From: Deltaproteobacteria bacterium | GTDB taxonomy: Bacteria > Desulfobacterota > DSM-4660 > Desulfatiglandales > HGW-15 | Direction of reading: 5' to 3' | DNA: 61,642 nucleotides | Assembly (NCBI GenBank): GCA_020060215.1 | Contig: JAGVAP010000030.1 | Location: forward strand, 1 to 61,642 | Shown: positions 59,252 to 61,642 of the stretch, piece after piece | Numbering within the stretch: position 1 is the stretch's first letter | How the letters are laid out: every line of letters begins with the position of its first letter | Notes under the pieces: generated by a model | The model's input: the letters and a program-made list of their open reading frames with translations, nothing else | What the model was told of the DNA's origin: nothing | Databases searched by the model: none | Program-made: the position numbers and the translations under genes

Positions 59252-59318
59252 GCCACGAAGACACGAAGACACGAAGGAGTCCTCTTCGAACCTTTGTGCC
59301 TTCGTGTCCTTGTGGCGC
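59252..59318. repeat. octad inverted repeat between convergent alaS and bamD
   Basis: gccacgaa gacacgaa gacacgaa keeps a strict 8-base period; the right arm cctttgtgccttcgtgtccttgtggc is its complement. It occupies nearly the whole gap between two convergent genes and may terminate both. Confidence 0.8.
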
Positions 59319-59321
59319 TCT

Positions 59322-60029
59322 TCAGCTCTTGCTCTTCTTCTCTTCCTTCTTCTCTTCCTGCGCGATCTTCTCCTTGCAGCGGGCAATGGATTCAAGGGCG
59401 TGGTGGTATTGCCCCAGGTCCGGGTAATTCTCAATCAGATAGATGTATCTCGCCATCGCAGCCCTGTACTTGCCCATCCTGTAGTAATAGTTTGCGACAT
59501 ACATCTCATTTTCGGCCAGAAAGATCAGGCATTCTCGAATATGTTTCCTCGCCTTGTGGGCGTACTCATCCCGTGGGAATCTGCTCACCAGCCTCTCGAA
59601 TTCCTCCTTGGCCTTGAGCGTGTGGCCCTGCTCGCGGTCAATGGTCCTGACCTGCCGGAACTGGCACATCCCCTTCTGATAGATGACGTAGGGGATCTCC
59701 GGATTCTTCGGATGGAGCCTCTCGAACTCGTCGTAGGCCTCGCTGGCTTCATCGTAGTCCCCGTTCTCATACATGGCATCCGCCATCCTGAGCTCCGCCG
59801 CAACCGCGAACTTGCTGTACGGGTATCGGTCTTTGACCTTCTGGAATGCCTCCTTGGCCTCCGTCAGATAACCTCTCTCAAAGTTCACGGTCCCCTCGCT
59901 CATGAGCTCGGCGGCGCTCATCTCCTCCTCATCGGGGAAAAACTGCTTGATGATGGAGCACCCTCCTGAGAAAAGGAGGAGGATTGAGCACAAGATCACG
60001 ACGGGATAGGCACCCTTATAGAAACCCAT
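59322..60029 (-). CDS. bamD: outer membrane protein assembly factor BamD
   Basis: Lipoprotein of the BAM complex that folds barrels into the outer membrane. 235 residues: a lipoprotein signal with lipobox LFSGGC (Cys about 24), then five TPR-like helix pairs (GTVNFERGYLTEAKEAFQKV, ADAMYENGDYDEASEAYDEF, YYYRMGKYRAAMARYIYLI) and a Lys/Glu-rich tail. ATG 60029 is used; TTG 60035 is an alternative with a better-placed GAAGGA. Its presence shows a diderm host, and it would serve the barrel protein at 8.8 kb. Trx lies 24 bases upstream in the same direction. Confidence 0.92.
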   Translation of the reverse strand: MGFYKGAYPVVILCSILLLFSGGCSIIKQFFPDEEEMSAAELMSEGTVNFERGYLTEAKEAFQKVKDRYPYSKFAVAAELRMADAMYENGDYDEASEAYDEFERLHPKNPEIPYVIYQKGMCQFRQVRTIDREQGHTLKAKEEFERLVSRFPRDEYAHKARKHIRECLIFLAENEMYVANYYYRMGKYRAAMARYIYLIENYPDLGQYHHALESIARCKEKIAQEEKKEEKKSKS

Positions 60030-60053
60030 AGGCAATTGTTCCGGATCCTTCGA

Positions 60054-60377
60054 TCAGAGAAGTTTCTTCAGTTCCTGTTCGATGGCGCTCTTTGGCTGGG
60101 CGCCGATGATGGTCTGAGCGACCTGGCCGCCTTTAAAGAAGATGAGGGTGGGAATATTCCTGATGCCGAATTTGGCCGGGGTGCCCCGGTTCTTGTCCAC
60201 ATCCATCTTCGCGATCTTGACTTTGCCTTTGTACTGAGCGGCCAGCTCTTCCACGACGGGTCCTACCATCCTGCAGGGGCCGCACCATTCCGCCCAGAAG
60301 TCCACCATAGCAGGGATTTCCGACTTCATGATCTCTGCATCGAAGTTTTCATCGGTGACGTACAACAGATCAGCCAT
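60054..60377 (-). CDS. trxA: thioredoxin
   Basis: 107 residues starting MADLLYVTDENFDAEIMKSE, with the active site WAEWCGPCRMVGPVVEEL (C-G-P-C, about 31-34) and the cis-Pro loop IRNIPTLIFFKGG. Reduces protein disulfides in the cytoplasm and can pass electrons to DsbD. ATG 60377 is chosen on AAAGGAG upstream; the longer frame adds a non-family leader. It shares a transcript with bamD behind a TTGACA promoter. Confidence 0.96.
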   Translation of the reverse strand: MADLLYVTDENFDAEIMKSEIPAMVDFWAEWCGPCRMVGPVVEELAAQYKGKVKIAKMDVDKNRGTPAKFGIRNIPTLIFFKGGQVAQTIIGAQPKSAIEQELKKLL

Positions 60378-60412
60378 GAGGATCTCCTTTCTGAACTTTC
60401 CGGTAAACGTAA

Positions 60413-60442
60413 TCATTAGCACGGCCTGTGTCTCGCTGTCAA
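60413..60442 (-). promoter_or_regulatory. sigma70-type promoter for trxA-bamD
   Basis: Minus strand: TTGACA (60442-60437), an 18-base spacer and TAATGA (60418-60413), about 36 bases before the trxA start. Confidence 0.45.
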
Positions 60443-60472
60443 CGTGACAAACCCGCAAACGACTGCGGCTTG

Positions 60473-60494
60473 GGGGCGCAAGTGGACGCGCCCC
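60473..60494 (-). terminator. hairpin at the end of the response-regulator gene
   Basis: ggggcgc (60473-60479) and gcgcccc (60488-60494) form a 7-bp stem with an 8-base loop, touching the stop codon of the regulator gene. No T-tract. Confidence 0.4.
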
Positions 60495-61147
60495 TAGGTG
60501 CTGGTCAGCCCTTCCTTGATGGCAAACTTGGTCAAGGCGGCGACGCTGCGGACGCCCGTCTTTTCCATGATCTGCCTCCGATGGCTCTCCGCCGTCTTGA
60601 CGCTCATGTTCAGGTGCCGTGCGATTTCCCTGGTGGACCTTCCTTCCGCAATCAGTTGAAGGATTTCCCTCTCTCTTGAACTCAGCATCCTTGAGCCTCG
60701 TTCCCGTTTCCTTCCCTTGTCCAGCACCTCCTGGATGATGACATTCGCAACCTCCGGGCAGAAATAAGCCCGGCCTCCGGCCACTGCGCGGATCGCTCGA
60801 AGCAGTTCGTCAAAGCCGCATTCCTTCAACAGATAACCCGTTGCGCCTGCCTGGGTCATTCCGACCACAAACCTCCGGTCCGCATACATGGACAAGGCGA
60901 TGATCCTTGGGCCGTCGGAACCGGACCTCATCCTCTGCGCCGCATCGACGCCGTTCATGTCAGGCATGCTGATGTCCATGATCACGACGTCGGGCTTCAG
61001 TTGGCGGGCAAGATGGATGGCCTCCCGCCCGTTTTCGGCCTGGCCGACGATCTCCAGTTCGGATTCGTTACGAAGCATGCTGACCAGGCCTTCTCGCATG
61101 ATCTTGTGATCGTCGACGACCAGCAGCCTGATTTTTGTTCGCTCCAT
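60494..61147 (-). CDS. NarL/FixJ-family response regulator
   Basis: 217 residues: a receiver domain (VVDDHKIMREGLVSML, acceptor Asp in DVVIMDISMPDMNG about 58, Thr/Ser switch in IIALSMYAD, Lys in YLLKEC) and a C-terminal LuxR-type helix-turn-helix (LSSREREILQLIAEGRSTREIARHL... split in the middle, then NMSVKTAESHRRQIMEKTGV). All phosphorylation residues are intact, unlike the hybrid at 13.8-15.3 kb. No partner kinase is adjacent. It has its own promoter and hairpin, so it is probably a single-gene unit; its targets are unknown. Confidence 0.93.
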   Translation of the reverse strand: MERTKIRLLVVDDHKIMREGLVSMLRNESELEIVGQAENGREAIHLARQLKPDVVIMDISMPDMNGVDAAQRMRSGSDGPRIIALSMYADRRFVVGMTQAGATGYLLKECGFDELLRAIRAVAGGRAYFCPEVANVIIQEVLDKGRKRERGSRMLSSREREILQLIAEGRSTREIARHLNMSVKTAESHRRQIMEKTGVRSVAALTKFAIKEGLTST

Positions 61148-61258
61148 GGGCTCCTCCGAGCGATTGGAAGAACGAGGGGCAGGTCCTGACGGTGGCGTGA
61201 GGTTATCTCCGGGGCCGGCAAGTACGGGCGGTTGGAGGTCCCGGAAGGATGTGTGGCC

Positions 61259-61286
61259 ATTATGGCTTCCCCCGGCAGGTTGTCAA
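61259..61286 (-). promoter_or_regulatory. sigma70-type promoter for the response-regulator gene
   Basis: Minus strand: TTGACA (61286-61281), a 16-base spacer and CATAAT (61264-61259), a strong match. The leader to the ATG would be about 105 bases. The rest of the 61148-61388 gap shows nothing else. Confidence 0.6.
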
Positions 61287-61388
61287 CAGGTTTTAGGAGG
61301 CGCCATCCCCCATACCATAAGGACAGTCCTGGATAGGGAACACCCCTCCCTGTGGGCAAGGATGGAGGGGGAAGGAAGGGAGGAGGGG

Positions 61389-61434
61389 CTTGAAGCGGGG
61401 GTTCCCCGGAAGAACCCGGGAACCCCGCTTCAAG
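61389..61434 (-). terminator. long hairpin terminator
   Basis: Arms 61389-61409 and 61415-61434 pair over about 20 bases (cttgaagcgggg ... ccccgcttcaag) with a very small loop. It lies directly after the stop of the fibronectin-like gene, though no T-run follows. Confidence 0.65.
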
Positions 61435-61439
61435 GGTGA

Positions 61440-61642
61440 TCATCTGTTTATGAAAGACCAGCGCGGTGAAGGAGCGCTTGATCCTGCCCCGTTCCTGGCC
61501 GTGATCGCCCAGGAAAAGGACCTGCCGGTGTTGGAGAATCCGGTGACGGTGTAGCTCAGGTTGTTTCCGACCCAGCGGTCATAGGCCAGGGCTCCGGTCG
61601 AGGTGTAGATCTTCAGGTTGTAGTCGGTGGCGTTCTGGGCCG
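61440..61642 (-). CDS. C-terminal fragment of a fibronectin-III-like protein (5' end outside the window)
   Basis: A 66-codon frame, open to the window edge, stops with TGA at 61440-61442. The visible protein (AQNATDYNLKIYTSTGALAY ... LSYTVTGFSNTGRSFSWAIT ... NGAGSSAPSPRWSFINR) has the alternating strands, the Tyr-x-Val-Thr-Gly strand, the S-F-S-W-x-I strand and the A-P-S-P-x-W-x-F end of a C-terminal fibronectin type III or related Ig-like domain. Such domains are usual in large secreted or surface proteins. The N-terminal part and function cannot be seen. Confidence 0.7.
   Translation of the reverse strand, partial: AQNATDYNLKIYTSTGALAYDRWVGNNLSYTVTGFSNTGRSFSWAITARNGAGSSAPSPRWSFINR

Noticed and set aside
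56337..59264. 975-codon antisense frame across alaS
   Set aside because: GC-rich codon use leaves the opposite strand open; the product has no domain or start signal, whereas the plus-strand AlaS is complete.
1..61642. tRNA or rRNA genes
   Set aside because: No cloverleaf-compatible stretches or rRNA-like conserved blocks were recognised by eye; a covariance search would be decisive.

Overview
The window looks like a chromosomal segment of a GC-rich, diderm (Gram-negative), probably anaerobic or microaerophilic bacterium. A member of the Desulfobacterota / former Deltaproteobacteria is my best guess. The grounds are a BamD lipoprotein and outer-membrane barrel genes, a nifU-nifS-cysE-cysK sulfur cluster, a ferredoxin-type DUF362 protein, a YqeB-type selenium/molybdenum-hydroxylase factor, LarC, a PflA-like radical SAM enzyme and a sigma54 promoter. 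The taxonomy is inferred from gene content only. I saw no rRNA, tRNA, CRISPR array, complete insertion sequence or prophage.

Layout. 1-5.6 kb: coiled-coil fragment, Twinkle/T7-gp4-like primase-helicase (-), DsbD (+), FabH (-). 5.7-8.7 kb: cysteine desulfurase, isochorismatase-like hydrolase, HELLGH membrane protein (+). 8.7-12.2 kb: a sigma54 promoter followed by a TPR + outer-membrane-barrel protein resembling Slam/type XI secretion translocons and a FecR-domain protein ending in a TbpB-like barrel, the most interesting gene pair here. 12.4-15.3 kb: RarA and a degenerate histidine kinase/receiver hybrid (-). 15.6-19.6 kb: DnaE and a Nudix hydrolase (+). 19.7-20.6 kb: rhodanese and a 59-residue protein (-). 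20.8-24.9 kb: DUF362 ferredoxin, YqeB, a duplicated Cys-motif protein, threonine ammonia-lyase (+). 25.2-29.4 kb: cysK, cysE, nifS, nifU (-). 29.6-31.4 kb: an ATP-grasp ligase with a papain-like peptidase (+). 31.4-40.8 kb: GlmM, left-handed beta-helix protein, nucleotidyltransferase, HAD, FtsY, SMC (-). 41.3-43.4 kb: LysM protein and a small membrane protein (+). 43.5-50.2 kb: a Liv-type ABC transporter and a UDP-glucose-dehydrogenase relative (-). 50.5-59.2 kb: radical SAM, LarC, PgpA, CinA, ThpR, RecA, AlaS (+). 59.3-61.6 kb: BamD, thioredoxin, a NarL-type regulator and the end of a fibronectin-III-like protein (-).

Most genes are housekeeping in compact operons (ATGA overlaps, few-base gaps). 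The intergenic DNA is unusual. It is filled with short arrays whose units are exactly 7 or 8 bases long and stay in phase, but whose unit sequence differs from locus to locus (GGAANNN, TCCAATR, GGATNCA, GGTCCAG, NGCTGAN, AATGACC, CCACRAA, and octads such as ACACAAAG and CTCANCYT). Many are arranged as inverted pairs and several touch stop or start codons. A separate 100-180 bp dispersed element occurs three times, and a 330-bp nested repeat lies between ilvA and cysK. These repeats, the sigma54-driven Slam-like pair, the ATP-grasp/peptidase pair and the duplicated Cys-x30-Cys protein under a palindromic promoter are the best leads for undescribed biology.
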